63,308 nucleotides of DNA, taken from the IMG/VR virus record IMGVR_UViG_3300035664_000014, positions 1-63,308 of that record; one strand, written 5' to 3'. Numbering within the stretch: the first letter of the stretch is position 1; the number at the start of each line of letters is the position of its first letter. The notes below the pieces were generated by a model. That model made no database searches. It was not told the origin of the DNA and was given only the letters and a program-made list of their open reading frames with translations. Position numbers and translations under genes: made by a program. Source of the DNA: a virus. Shown here piece after piece: positions 50,238 to 58,425 of the stretch.

Positions 50238-50714
50238 ATGGGATACACTAAACGCCAGTTCGTTGAGGCCGCTTTTGAGGAACTCGGGTTGGCGTCTTAT
50301 GTGTTTGACCTCACGCCCGACGAGCTTCAGTCAGCGGTGCGCCGGCTTGATGCCATGGTGGCGCAGTGGTACGCGAAAGCCATCCAGATTGGCTACCCTT
50401 TGACCAACTCGCCTGACAACGCTGACCTCGACACGCAGACCAATGTGCCGTTAACAGCCAACGAGGCGATCATCTTGAATCTGGCGATGCGTATCGCCCC
50501 GCAGTACGGCAAAGCGCCTTCGCCTGACACCAAGACAGGCGCGATTGCTGGCTACCAGACGCTCCTCATGCAGAGCGCCAACGTCCTTCAGCAGCAGTAC
50601 CCTTCGCAGATGCCTTCTGGCGCTGGCAACAAGGATGTGGACTGGCCGTTCTTGCCGGTTCCGTCTCTTGGCCCCATCGAGCAACAACCCAACGGTCAGC
50701 TTCTCTTCCTCTAA
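50238..50714 (+). CDS. P22 gp4-like head-tail adaptor
   Basis: A 158-residue protein. TKRQFVEAAFEELGLASYVF, LQSAVRRLDAMVAQWYAKAI (about residues 30-49), IGYPLTNSP and NEAIILNLAMRIAPQYGKA (about 74-92) match P22 gp4 and related adaptors, which bind the portal and start the tail. Start ATG at 50238. In P22 the gp10-type hub follows; here gp10 is reached at 14049 when phage B is closed into a circle. Confidence 0.88.
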   Translation: MGYTKRQFVEAAFEELGLASYVFDLTPDELQSAVRRLDAMVAQWYAKAIQIGYPLTNSPDNADLDTQTNVPLTANEAIILNLAMRIAPQYGKAPSPDTKTGAIAGYQTLLMQSANVLQQQYPSQMPSGAGNKDVDWPFLPVPSLGPIEQQPNGQLLFL

Positions 50715-50715
50715 C

Positions 50716-51159
50716 ATGGCTATTCAAAATCTCGATAACGTCGACAGCATCAGCCCCTCGACGTTGTTTGCTGTCAACCAGAACGGGCTCGACTACAACT
50801 GCACCGCAGCGGTGGTGGCTGACTTCATTGAGCAGAACGTCACGGTCAACGATGGCAAGGTCATCCAGTACTCCTCGCCGATTAGCGGCTCGACGGTCGC
50901 CATCAGCGGCACGAACAACAGCGTGTGGCTGGTGCTTACCCCCATTAGCACAGTGGCCTCGCTGACGATCCAACTCCCGCAGGTCTCAGGCTGCGTGGCA
51001 AACCAAGAGATTCTTGTCAACACCACTCAGACAATCACCGCTTTGACGGTGAACCTGAACGGTGCGGTCGGAGGCGGCGTTCCGACGACTCTCGCGGCAA
51101 ACGGCTTCTTCACACTCCGGTTCGAGCCGGTCATCCAAAAATGGTATCGCGTAGGCTAA
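50716..51159 (+). CDS. Hypothetical tail-associated protein
   Basis: A 147-residue protein that begins MAIQNLDNVDSISPSTLFAV and is beta-rich afterwards (LTIQLPQVSG, TITALTVNLNG, ending RFEPVIQKWYRVG). The C-terminal pattern resembles small domains attached to phage fibres. It lies 2 bp after the adaptor gene. Confidence 0.65.
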   Translation: MAIQNLDNVDSISPSTLFAVNQNGLDYNCTAAVVADFIEQNVTVNDGKVIQYSSPISGSTVAISGTNNSVWLVLTPISTVASLTIQLPQVSGCVANQEILVNTTQTITALTVNLNGAVGGGVPTTLAANGFFTLRFEPVIQKWYRVG

Positions 51160-51160
51160 T

Positions 51161-51454
51161 ATGACACTCCCATTCAATCCCTCTTACGGTAGCGGACAAA
51201 CCCAGTCAGCAACTGGAACCTCCGCCCAGTACAGCATCCAATCTGGCACCCGCAGCATCTGCGTGACCAACACCGGTTCAACCAATCCGGTGTACGTCCG
51301 CATCGGGCAGGGCACGATTACCGCAACGACCGCTGACTACATCGTCATGCCGAGCAGCCAAGTGTCCCTTGGCAAGTTCGAGGACGATAACGTCATTGCA
51401 ATCATCTCGCCTTCCGGAACGACGGTTAACTTCATCTGCGGCGCTGGCCTGTGA
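51161..51454 (+). CDS. Small beta-rich virion protein
   Basis: A 97-residue Thr/Ser/Gly-rich protein (RSICVTNTGSTNPVYVRIG, then SSQVSLGKFEDDNVIAIISP). The pattern is that of single-domain beta-sandwich virion proteins and resembles 16202-16537 of the same phage. Its stop overlaps the GTG start of the YIRP protein. Confidence 0.65.
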   Translation: MTLPFNPSYGSGQTQSATGTSAQYSIQSGTRSICVTNTGSTNPVYVRIGQGTITATTADYIVMPSSQVSLGKFEDDNVIAIISPSGTTVNFICGAGL

Positions 51455-51609
51455 TTCGTTACCTCTCAAGACGACGCTCGAAGACGCCTGCGGGGCCCAC
51501 GGTGACCCCTCCAGGGCCGCCTCCCGCTGCGTCGTTCTACCTGCGCCCTGGTGGCGGAACGAACTACTATCGCCGGCCAGGCGGCGTTGACCGGTACATC
51601 AGACCCTAA
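51451..51609 (+). CDS. YIRP-repeat small protein, phage B copy
   Basis: A 52-residue protein starting at GTG in a GTGA overlap. It has a basic N terminus (IRYLSRRRSK), a Pro-rich linker, then FYLRPGG, YYRRPGG and RYIRP at the end. It is the phage B counterpart of 11951-12247; both directly precede the glycine-rich fibre. It is easy to miss because of its size and GTG start. Confidence 0.62.
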   Translation: MIRYLSRRRSKTPAGPTVTPPGPPPAASFYLRPGGGTNYYRRPGGVDRYIRP

Positions 51610-51614
51610 AGCAT

Positions 51615-52820
51615 ATGCCTGACATTACAGTATCCTCTGACATCGACTCCTTCATGCAGTCTGCCAACCGGCAGGCCGCGATGGACAACCTCGCCGGCGC
51701 AACGACCTCCGGTCAGTACCTTCGCGGGAACGGATCGGACGTTGTTATGTCGGCAATCCAAGCCGCTGACGTCCCAACGCTCAACCAGAACACGACCGGC
51801 ACGGCGGCTGGTCTGTCCGCAACGCTGGCTGAGACGTCTGGCGGAACGGGGAAGACCAGCTACACGAACGGAGAGCTTCTCATCGGCAACGCCGCAGGCG
51901 GGCTTACAAAGGCTACGCTGACGGCAGGTAGCAATGTCACCATCACGAACGGCAACGGAGCTATCACCATTGCATCTTCTGGCGGCAGCGCAACCCCGAC
52001 CGACGTGCAGATATTCACATCGAACGGAACGTGGACAAAGCCTGCTGGGGCTGTATCGGTTAACATTCAACTCTTCGGCGCAGGCGGAGGAGGTTCGAGT
52101 GGGCAGAAAAATAACAACACAACAATCGCTCGCGTTGCAGGTGGTGGAGGCTGTGGAGGTTCCTATTTAAATGCAAACATCAGGGCTTCAGATTTAGGGG
52201 CAACGGAATCTGTTCTCATTGGCCTTGGTGGCGCAGGCGGGGCTGGACAAACAACAAACGGTGGAAGTCAAATTGCAGGCACAGCTGGAGGCAATACAAC
52301 CTTTGGGTCGCTTATTGCTTTGGGAGGAGTTGCTGGTCAGGCCAACGGAACTGCTGGCACTGGAGGGCTGCAAGCGAATCCTGGTGGATCTGCTTCTGGA
52401 ACAGGCTCAACTGGCGCGGCTGGATCTCCTTCGCTTGTAACTGTTTTAGCTGCGTATGGTGGTGCTGGTGGAGCAGGAGGAGGCGGCCTTACCAACACAT
52501 CAGTGACTTCTGCTGGAGGAGCAGGCGGACGGTCTCATGCATTAAATTTAGCTGGTGGAGCAGCAGGAGCGCAAAGCAATGGCCCAGCTAACGCAGGGGC
52601 AGGGGGAGCGGGATTGTCTGCTCCAGCGAACATTTTTGCAGTTGGTTCTGGCGGAGGAGGCGGAGGAGGTGCAAAAGGTGGCGGAAGCGGAGGAGCAGGT
52701 GGAGCAGGTGGATTCCCAGCAGGCGGCGGGGGTGGTGGTGGAGCGACCGAAGATGGAGCAACAAGCGGCGCAGGCGGCACAGGCGCAAATGGGTTTGCTA
52801 TTATAACAACTTACTTCTAA
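51615..52820 (+). CDS. Glycine-rich tail fibre, phage B/A junction copy
   Basis: A 401-residue fibre of the same design as 12250-13455: the N-terminal MPDITVSSDIDSFMQSANRQ segment, a GGTGKTS repeat, the TSNGTWTKPAGAV domain and a Gly-rich tip. Residues 1-125 are homologous but divergent from the other copy; the rest is encoded by identical DNA. In the composite model, the 5' part is phage B and the sequence after the repeat is phage A. Confidence 0.88.
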   Translation: MPDITVSSDIDSFMQSANRQAAMDNLAGATTSGQYLRGNGSDVVMSAIQAADVPTLNQNTTGTAAGLSATLAETSGGTGKTSYTNGELLIGNAAGGLTKATLTAGSNVTITNGNGAITIASSGGSATPTDVQIFTSNGTWTKPAGAVSVNIQLFGAGGGGSSGQKNNNTTIARVAGGGGCGGSYLNANIRASDLGATESVLIGLGGAGGAGQTTNGGSQIAGTAGGNTTFGSLIALGGVAGQANGTAGTGGLQANPGGSASGTGSTGAAGSPSLVTVLAAYGGAGGAGGGGLTNTSVTSAGGAGGRSHALNLAGGAAGAQSNGPANAGAGGAGLSAPANIFAVGSGGGGGGGAKGGGSGGAGGAGGFPAGGGGGGGATEDGATSGAGGTGANGFAIITTYF

Positions 52821-52951
52821 GCAATGAAATACGCAGTCGTTGATGAGGCTACCAAAGTGGTAATGAACATGACTGTGTGGGACGGGGTGACACCTTGCAC
52901 TCCACCACATGGCACAACTTTCGTTAATGTCACTGATACCCCATGTGGCAT
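51992..52951. repeat. 960-bp direct repeat, right copy
   Basis: Identical to 12627-13586; see that entry. The right boundary is the T/G difference at 52952, inside the small gene after the fibre. The left boundary is a C/T difference at 51991. Confidence 0.95.
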
Positions 52952-53003
52952 GGGCTGGATTGAACAACCAGACGGAACCTTTGCACCTCCACCAGAAGAA
53001 TAA
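52824..53003 (+). CDS. Fibre-associated small protein (GWI..DGTF.PPP family)
   Basis: A 59-residue protein, nearly identical to 13459-13641 but ending in GMGWIEQPDGTFAPPPEE. The identical part lies in the 960-bp repeat; the last 17 codons differ at several synonymous positions, showing that homology continues beyond the repeat. A fibre assembly or tip role is suggested only by position. Confidence 0.75.
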   Translation: MKYAVVDEATKVVMNMTVWDGVTPCTPPHGTTFVNVTDTPCGMGWIEQPDGTFAPPPEE

Positions 53004-53009
53004 AGCATT

Positions 53010-54935
53010 ATGGCACAAGTAGTTGTTTCAGCAAACATTGACACGTTTCTTCGCACAGCAAACAACGCTGCTGCCAGAACGAGCCTAGGGCTAGGGGACG
53101 CCGCAACCAAGAACACGGGGACGACCGCTAACACGGTAGCCGCAGGGGATGACTCGCGCATCACGGGGGCAGTCCAATCGACTCGCACGATTACTGCAGG
53201 CACTGGACTCACGGGCGGTGGCGACTTGTCCGCAAACAGGACGCTAACTGTCAGTTACGGATCAACCGCAGGAACAGCATGCGAAGGCAGCGATGCGCGT
53301 CTCTCCAATGCTAGAACCCCCACAGCACACGCAGCAACCCATGCCGCAGCGGGGAGCGATCCCATCACCATCACGGCAGCGCAGATCAGCGGGAGCCTCA
53401 CGCAGAACACCACAGGGACGGCATCGAACGTCACAGGAACGGTTGCAGCGGCAAACGGCGGGACAGGGCAGACGACCTACACCAATGGGCAGCTCTTGAT
53501 TGGGAACGCTGCGGGTGGACTGACAAAAGCCACATTGACCGCAGGCCCAAACGTAACCATCACGAACGGCAATGGCTCAATCACAATCGAGGCCACAGCA
53601 GGCGCAGCAGGCGTATCCTCATTCTCCGCAGGAACCACAGGGCTCACTCCAGCTACTGCATCCACAGGAGCAGTCACGCTAGCAGGGACGCTTGGAATCG
53701 CAAATGGCGGCACGGGGCAAACCACAGCAAACGCAGCAGTAAACGCTCTGCTTCCATCACAGAGTGGCAACAGCGGCAAGGTTCTCTCTACGGACGGCAC
53801 AAACACATCATGGATTACGTCAGGAGGCGTAGGCACGGTTACGAGCGTTGATGTCTCTGGAGGAACGACTGGGCTAACCACATCCGGTGGTCCTGTGACT
53901 GGTTCGGGCACGATTACCATTGCTGGGACGTTGGCTCTTGCAAACGGAGGCACAGGCGCAACTACTCAACCAGGAGCAGCCAATGCGGTGCTGCCATCAC
54001 AAGCGAGCAACAGCGGCAAGTTCCTGACAACGGACGGATCGAATGTATCGTGGGCTACGGCAGGCGGTGGAGGTGGCTCAACAACACAGGTAGCCAGATA
54101 TTTAACAACGCAGAACGTGTCGGTTCCGGCAGGTGCTAAAAAGCTAGACGTATTTTGCGTTGGAGGAGGAGGGGGCGGTGGGGGTGCGTCAGGCAGCAAT
54201 GGGGCATTAGCAAATCGCGGCGGCGGGGCAGGAGGAGGCGCAGGTGGATTCTCTACTGCATCATTCGACGCAACGGCTCTTCCAGCATCTATACAGGTTG
54301 TTATTGGCGCAGCGGGAGCCGCTGGAACAGGTGGGGTTGGACTGAACGACGGCACGGCAGGAGGATCGGCTGGAAGGTCAGGGGTTACAACTGTTGGAGC
54401 TGATATAGCGACATTCCCATCTTTAATTTGTGCATTTGGAGGAAATGGCGGTGGAGCAGGACTTACAAATGGATCAGGAGGGTCAACTGGCAATGCAGCG
54501 ACATCAGCACTTTTTCCAGGAACAAACGGAGGAAGTGGTGGGAGTAGCGGTGGAGTAGGTTCTGCAGGGTCAAATCAAAATGCAACCGCTGGAGTTAGAG
54601 GGCCAACAGGAGGCGGTGGGGGAGGAGCAATATCAACAACTACATTTGCAAATGGAGGCACTGGAGGAAATCTTGTGCTGCAAAGTTTTGGAGGGGGCGG
54701 CACGGCAGGAACAACAAATGGCGCAAACGGTGGAAACGGATGGACTGCGCTTTATGATGGGCAAACAACAGCAGGAGGTGGAGGTGGTGCGGGATCAACC
54801 ACGGGAACGGGAGGAACAGGTGGAGCAGGTGGGTTCCCTGGCGGTGGTGGTGGAGGAGGCGGGGCTGGGATTAACAACGGAGGGAATGGAGGAGCAGGTG
54901 GCGCGGGTATTGTCGTATTAACTTGGTATTTCTAA
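53010..54935 (+). CDS. Large glycine-rich tail fibre, phage A
   Basis: A 641-residue fibre. The N-terminal MAQVVVSANIDTFLRTANNA resembles the attachment segment of the other fibres. Repeats of GGTGQTT or GGTGATT (about residues 140-330) form the stem. A domain starting near LTTQNVSVPAGAKKLDVFCV leads into a 280-residue Gly-rich tip with GGGGGGGGA-type runs. The tip is probably a polyglycine-type receptor-binding structure. It has the same modules as the junction fibre but is independent of the 960-bp repeat. Confidence 0.87.
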   Translation: MAQVVVSANIDTFLRTANNAAARTSLGLGDAATKNTGTTANTVAAGDDSRITGAVQSTRTITAGTGLTGGGDLSANRTLTVSYGSTAGTACEGSDARLSNARTPTAHAATHAAAGSDPITITAAQISGSLTQNTTGTASNVTGTVAAANGGTGQTTYTNGQLLIGNAAGGLTKATLTAGPNVTITNGNGSITIEATAGAAGVSSFSAGTTGLTPATASTGAVTLAGTLGIANGGTGQTTANAAVNALLPSQSGNSGKVLSTDGTNTSWITSGGVGTVTSVDVSGGTTGLTTSGGPVTGSGTITIAGTLALANGGTGATTQPGAANAVLPSQASNSGKFLTTDGSNVSWATAGGGGGSTTQVARYLTTQNVSVPAGAKKLDVFCVGGGGGGGGASGSNGALANRGGGAGGGAGGFSTASFDATALPASIQVVIGAAGAAGTGGVGLNDGTAGGSAGRSGVTTVGADIATFPSLICAFGGNGGGAGLTNGSGGSTGNAATSALFPGTNGGSGGSSGGVGSAGSNQNATAGVRGPTGGGGGGAISTTTFANGGTGGNLVLQSFGGGGTAGTTNGANGGNGWTALYDGQTTAGGGGGAGSTTGTGGTGGAGGFPGGGGGGGGAGINNGGNGGAGGAGIVVLTWYF

Positions 54936-54938
54936 CAT

Positions 54939-55124
54939 ATGAGCGCAGCATCTTATCTTTGGATTGACCAAAACGGAGTTGTAACCAACATAGTCATGTT
55001 TGACCCATCAAACGAGCTTACGCTTCCAGCAGGGCATGAGCTAGTTCTCTGCACGGGCCAAGCCGACATTGGCTGGATTCGCAACGAAGACGGCAGTTTC
55101 ACTCCTCCTCCTCAAGATGCCTAA
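54939..55124 (+). CDS. Fibre-associated small protein, second phage A copy
   Basis: A 61-residue protein directly after the large glycine-rich fibre. It starts SAASYLWIDQNGVVTNIVMF and ends IGWIRNEDGSFTPPPQDA, which aligns with the small proteins after the other glycine-rich fibres although the middle differs. The constant pairing supports a fibre-specific accessory role. Confidence 0.75.
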   Translation: MSAASYLWIDQNGVVTNIVMFDPSNELTLPAGHELVLCTGQADIGWIRNEDGSFTPPPQDA

Positions 55125-55377
55125 ATCCGTATCACTCTCCGTAGGGCGCGGCGAAAAGCTCCCAGCATCGAAAGGTGCAGGGCTCACAGCCAAGGGTCGC
55201 GCCAAATACAACGCAGCCACAGGCTCCAAGCTCAAGCCTCCAGCTCCTAGCCCCAAGACCAAGGCAGATGCAGGCCGGAAAGCCTCCTTCTGCGCGAGGA
55301 TGAAAGGTGTGGTCGCCAAAGCCAAGGGGCCAGCAGAACGAGCCAAAGCAAGCCTTCGCAGGTGGAAATGCAGCTAG
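55117..55377 (+). CDS. Small basic conserved phage protein, phage A copy
   Basis: An 86-residue basic protein paralogous to 13634-13906: SVGRGEKLPASKGAGLTAKG, the YNAATG motif, KASFCARMKGV and a C terminus RRWKCS. It overlaps the preceding stop. Presence in both phages next to the fibre cassette points to a shared late-gene module. Confidence 0.75.
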   Translation: MPKSVSLSVGRGEKLPASKGAGLTAKGRAKYNAATGSKLKPPAPSPKTKADAGRKASFCARMKGVVAKAKGPAERAKASLRRWKCS

Positions 55378-55386
55378 AACACGACT

Positions 55387-55554
55387 ATGAAATACATCTT
55401 CGACCGTCTCTTTGAGCCCTCCACATGGAGAGGACTTGTCTCCCTTGCAACCCTGCTAGGCATCAAGATTGCGCCAGACCATGCAGACGCAGTTTTCACC
55501 GCAGGAGCCAGTGTTTACTCGGCAATAAACATCCTCCGAAAGGAGCGCAAATAA
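55387..55554 (+). CDS. Holin-like small membrane protein, phage A
   Basis: A 55-residue protein homologous to 27172-27339: KYIFDRLFEPSTWRGLVSL, a hydrophobic middle, and a basic end (LRKERK). It is the first gene of the phage A lysis cassette. The stop overlaps the next start (TAATG). Confidence 0.75.
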   Translation: MKYIFDRLFEPSTWRGLVSLATLLGIKIAPDHADAVFTAGASVYSAINILRKERK

Positions 55555-55715
55555 TGGACAAAGCAATGGAGCAGATTGTCGCTCAAGGCCCATTAGCCGC
55601 AGCAATGGCAGTCGCCATCTGGTGGCTTGCTTCCAAGATTAAGGACTGCGAAATCGACCGTCAGAAGCTCTGGGACAAAATCTCTGAGATAGCCAGCAGG
55701 CACGACAATGCTTGA
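55554..55715 (+). CDS. Second small membrane protein of lysis cassette, phage A
   Basis: A 53-residue protein homologous to 27336-27521: QIVAQGPLAAAMAVAIWWLA forms a membrane helix, followed by a charged helix (KIKDCEIDRQKLWDKISEI). It sits between the holin-like gene and the endopeptidase. Confidence 0.72.
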   Translation: MDKAMEQIVAQGPLAAAMAVAIWWLASKIKDCEIDRQKLWDKISEIASRHDNA

Positions 55716-56172
55716 TCCTCGCACAGAGAAGACGCTAGGCACGCTGCATGAGAAGGTGCAGCCCAAGTTCCGTGCATTCATGGAAGACGCGCAAAGGCTT
55801 GCTGCGATGAAAGGGCTTGAATACCGCGCCATATCTGGGCTACGCACGTTCGATGAACAAGCAGCTATTTACGCGCAAGGACGCACGAAACCTGGCCGAA
55901 TCGTATCAAATGCAAAGCCTGGAACGAGTTACCACAACTATGGCCTCGCCATTGATTGCGGGGTTTTTCGTGGCGGGAAGTATCTTGATAGCGATGAGCC
56001 TAAGACAGCTAGTGCTTTCCACAAAGAAGCAGGACTCCTAGCGGACAGCTACGGACTCACATGGGGCGGCACATTCAAGAACATGGTGGATGAGCCACAT
56101 TTCGAGTTGAGTAAAGGGCTTCCAATCCTAACACTGCTGGACAAACACAACAAAGGCCAAGACATCCTATGA
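55708..56172 (+). CDS. Endolysin, M15 L-alanyl-D-glutamate-type endopeptidase
   Basis: A 154-residue endolysin with the M15 (VanY/Ply500-like) pattern: SGLRTFDEQAAIYAQGR (about residues 43-59), PGTSYHNYGLAIDC with zinc ligands His76 and Asp83, and DEPHFEL with the third ligand His131 and catalytic acid. It cleaves peptide cross-links in peptidoglycan, unlike the muramidase of phage B. There is no signal peptide. Confidence 0.87.
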   Translation: MLDPRTEKTLGTLHEKVQPKFRAFMEDAQRLAAMKGLEYRAISGLRTFDEQAAIYAQGRTKPGRIVSNAKPGTSYHNYGLAIDCGVFRGGKYLDSDEPKTASAFHKEAGLLADSYGLTWGGTFKNMVDEPHFELSKGLPILTLLDKHNKGQDIL

Positions 56173-56405
56173 GCAAACTTGAAGACTTAATGAATGCGCT
56201 TGTCGGTGGCGGCGAGAGCGAGGAAGAGGGCGGCGAGCACATGGAGAAGATGAAGAAAGCCTACAAGCTGATGAAGAAGGCTACAGAGCTTATTGGAGAG
56301 TGCTGCGGCGAAGGCGAGGAGGACGACTACGAAGAAGAGGATGAGGAAGAGGGCAAGGCCATGCCAGTGGCAACCACGTTCGTCATTCAGAAGAGCAAAC
56401 GCTAA
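56169..56405 (+). CDS. Small acidic hypothetical protein
   Basis: A 78-residue protein with two acidic blocks (residues 16-22 and about 50-62, runs of Asp/Glu) separated by a Lys-rich helix with a CC pair. It overlaps neighbours on both sides by a few bases. Composition suggests a DNA mimic or assembly chaperone, but nothing specific is seen. Confidence 0.62.
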   Translation: MSKLEDLMNALVGGGESEEEGGEHMEKMKKAYKLMKKATELIGECCGEGEEDDYEEEDEEEGKAMPVATTFVIQKSKR

Positions 56406-58423
56406 TGGCATACCAGCAACAGACTGATGGGGATATGGGGTTCAAGGGATTTGCGTCCCGACTCAACCCTATCGCTCTGGAGCCAGGGATGCTGCAACTC
56501 GCGCAGAATTGTCGATTGGAGAGAGGCGTTGTCACAGCCAGAAAGGGGCTGGAGAAGCTAACGGGGCAAACCCTAGCCAACGACACGCTCATTACCACAT
56601 TCGCCTATACGGACGACTCCAATGTAGACCAGATCATGCTCGTCTGCATGGACGGGCTCTACATCTACACGCCAGAGCAATACGGTCAGCCTGGGTCGTT
56701 GTCAGCCAAGAAGAGCTTTGCTGCTGGCAGATACATGTCCACGACATTCCTGCTCACAACCGAAGCAGGCGACAACTTGACCGCAGAGGACGGCTCAAGG
56801 CTCACGGAAGGCAATCCGGCATCCATCAAGTTCGATGTGCAAGGCCCGTTTCCATCCAACGGAGAGAACCACTTCGTTATCTTCCGTGGACGCACAGACG
56901 AGCCAAGGCTCACAGGCACATTCTCCAAGCCAAACGGAACGAACGTCCCAGTAACCGTCACAACAGAATCCGCTCACGGATACTCCGTTGGCGAGGAAGT
57001 CAGCTTCTATTCCTTCGATAACAACGCCCAGCCAATCAATAACAACTACATTGTAGCTAGCGTTCCGTCATCGACGACATTCACGTTCCTTTACACAGGA
57101 GCAACTACAACGCAGCACAACAACACCGCTTGCTACACTCAGCGTGGAAGACCGCCTTTATTCTGGAATGGCGTATCATCAACCGTTGACATTGTTCCGC
57201 AAACAAGTCCTGCGTTTATGATTGGCGTTGTCGGGTTTTCCGCAGGCGCATGTTCAGTGCCTCCAGGTGACTTCGGACTCCAGTTCCAGAACAGGCTCGT
57301 TGTAGCCTACAAACGCGACAAGCTAGCGGTATCCGACATCCTTGAGTATCGCACATTCGATCTCACGCTAAACAACTTCACCATCAACACGGGACTTAAC
57401 GACACGCTCGTGGGCGTATTGCCTTGGGTGCAAGACCAGTTCCTCGTGTTCATGCAGAAGAGCATCTACATCTGCTATATCGAGACGAGCAGCTATGCGG
57501 TTGGCGCAGCCCCAGGGGTAAACTCATCCATCACGGTGGTGACAACAGAGCTAGGCTGCATTGCCAGAAAGAGCATCGTCTCTGCCGGACAGTTCGTGTT
57601 CTTCCTCTCAAACAGAGGCATCAACATGCTTACACCGCAGCTTGACCTCAAGCTCATCGGCAACACAAAGACGCTCTCTGACAACATCGACGACTGGATT
57701 CAGCGAATCAACTACAACTTTGTTTTCGGAGCCTGCGCTGCGTATTTCAACAACCGCTTGTGGGTATCCATGCCAATCGACGGGGCTCAGAGCAACAGCC
57801 ACATGTTCATCTGGAACATGCTGAACGAAGCATGGGAGAGCATTGACACTTACCAGCCAGTTGCCCCTGACACCATCATGGGATCGGACGAGTTGCAGGT
57901 TGCCCAGTTCAAGGCGGCAAAGCAGTTGTTTGTCATCCGCAGGTTCGACCAATCAGGCACGGTTACAACGGACAACGGCGGCGTGTATGTGAGCGACCAG
58001 AAGGCTGATGGCGACTACGTCAAAAACGAAACTGGAGATGGTCCAGTCCTCACGTTCACCCTGCCTGCAACGCTCACTGTAGGCACTTCCGTTCCTTCAG
58101 CAATCTTGTCCTCACTCAAGAGCAGGCAGTATACACTTGGGACTTTGCAGGAGAAGTATTACTCCAACGTGCAGGTTGTCTCGAAAGCGAGCACATCCCA
58201 AGACCAGATTGCAGTGTCGATTAGCACGAGCAACCAAGACATCACGCAGAACAATGGCGTTATCTCCTTCACCGACGCTACGGACAAGACCTATCGCGAC
58301 CGTATTGGTTTGCGTGGGTATGCAGTTGATGCGACTCTCTCCTTGCAGAAGGGCCAGCCAGAGGTGCGTGCAATCACCATCACGGGCAGCGTGGCATCTA
58401 GAGCAATGATTTCCCAGCAATAG
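56405..58423 (+). CDS. Tail nozzle-like protein, phage A
   Basis: A 672-residue beta-rich protein. The N terminus (LNPIALEPGMLQLAQNCRLE, about residues 22-41) and the repeated propeller-like strands resemble large nozzle or hub proteins of podovirus tails (T7 gp12 or P22 gp10 analogues). FQNRLVVAYKRDKLAVSDI and RKSIVSAGQFVFFLSNRGI are typical propeller motifs. It is probably the phage A counterpart of the gp10-like protein in phage B, but much larger. Confidence 0.72.
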   Translation: MAYQQQTDGDMGFKGFASRLNPIALEPGMLQLAQNCRLERGVVTARKGLEKLTGQTLANDTLITTFAYTDDSNVDQIMLVCMDGLYIYTPEQYGQPGSLSAKKSFAAGRYMSTTFLLTTEAGDNLTAEDGSRLTEGNPASIKFDVQGPFPSNGENHFVIFRGRTDEPRLTGTFSKPNGTNVPVTVTTESAHGYSVGEEVSFYSFDNNAQPINNNYIVASVPSSTTFTFLYTGATTTQHNNTACYTQRGRPPLFWNGVSSTVDIVPQTSPAFMIGVVGFSAGACSVPPGDFGLQFQNRLVVAYKRDKLAVSDILEYRTFDLTLNNFTINTGLNDTLVGVLPWVQDQFLVFMQKSIYICYIETSSYAVGAAPGVNSSITVVTTELGCIARKSIVSAGQFVFFLSNRGINMLTPQLDLKLIGNTKTLSDNIDDWIQRINYNFVFGACAAYFNNRLWVSMPIDGAQSNSHMFIWNMLNEAWESIDTYQPVAPDTIMGSDELQVAQFKAAKQLFVIRRFDQSGTVTTDNGGVYVSDQKADGDYVKNETGDGPVLTFTLPATLTVGTSVPSAILSSLKSRQYTLGTLQEKYYSNVQVVSKASTSQDQIAVSISTSNQDITQNNGVISFTDATDKTYRDRIGLRGYAVDATLSLQKGQPEVRAITITGSVASRAMISQQ

Positions 58424-58425
58424 TT

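Noticed and set aside
52535-52780. Minus-strand Pro/Ala-rich frame opposite the glycine-rich fibre (also 13170-13415)
   Set aside because: Low-complexity mirror of the Gly codons on the coding strand, duplicated only because the DNA is duplicated.
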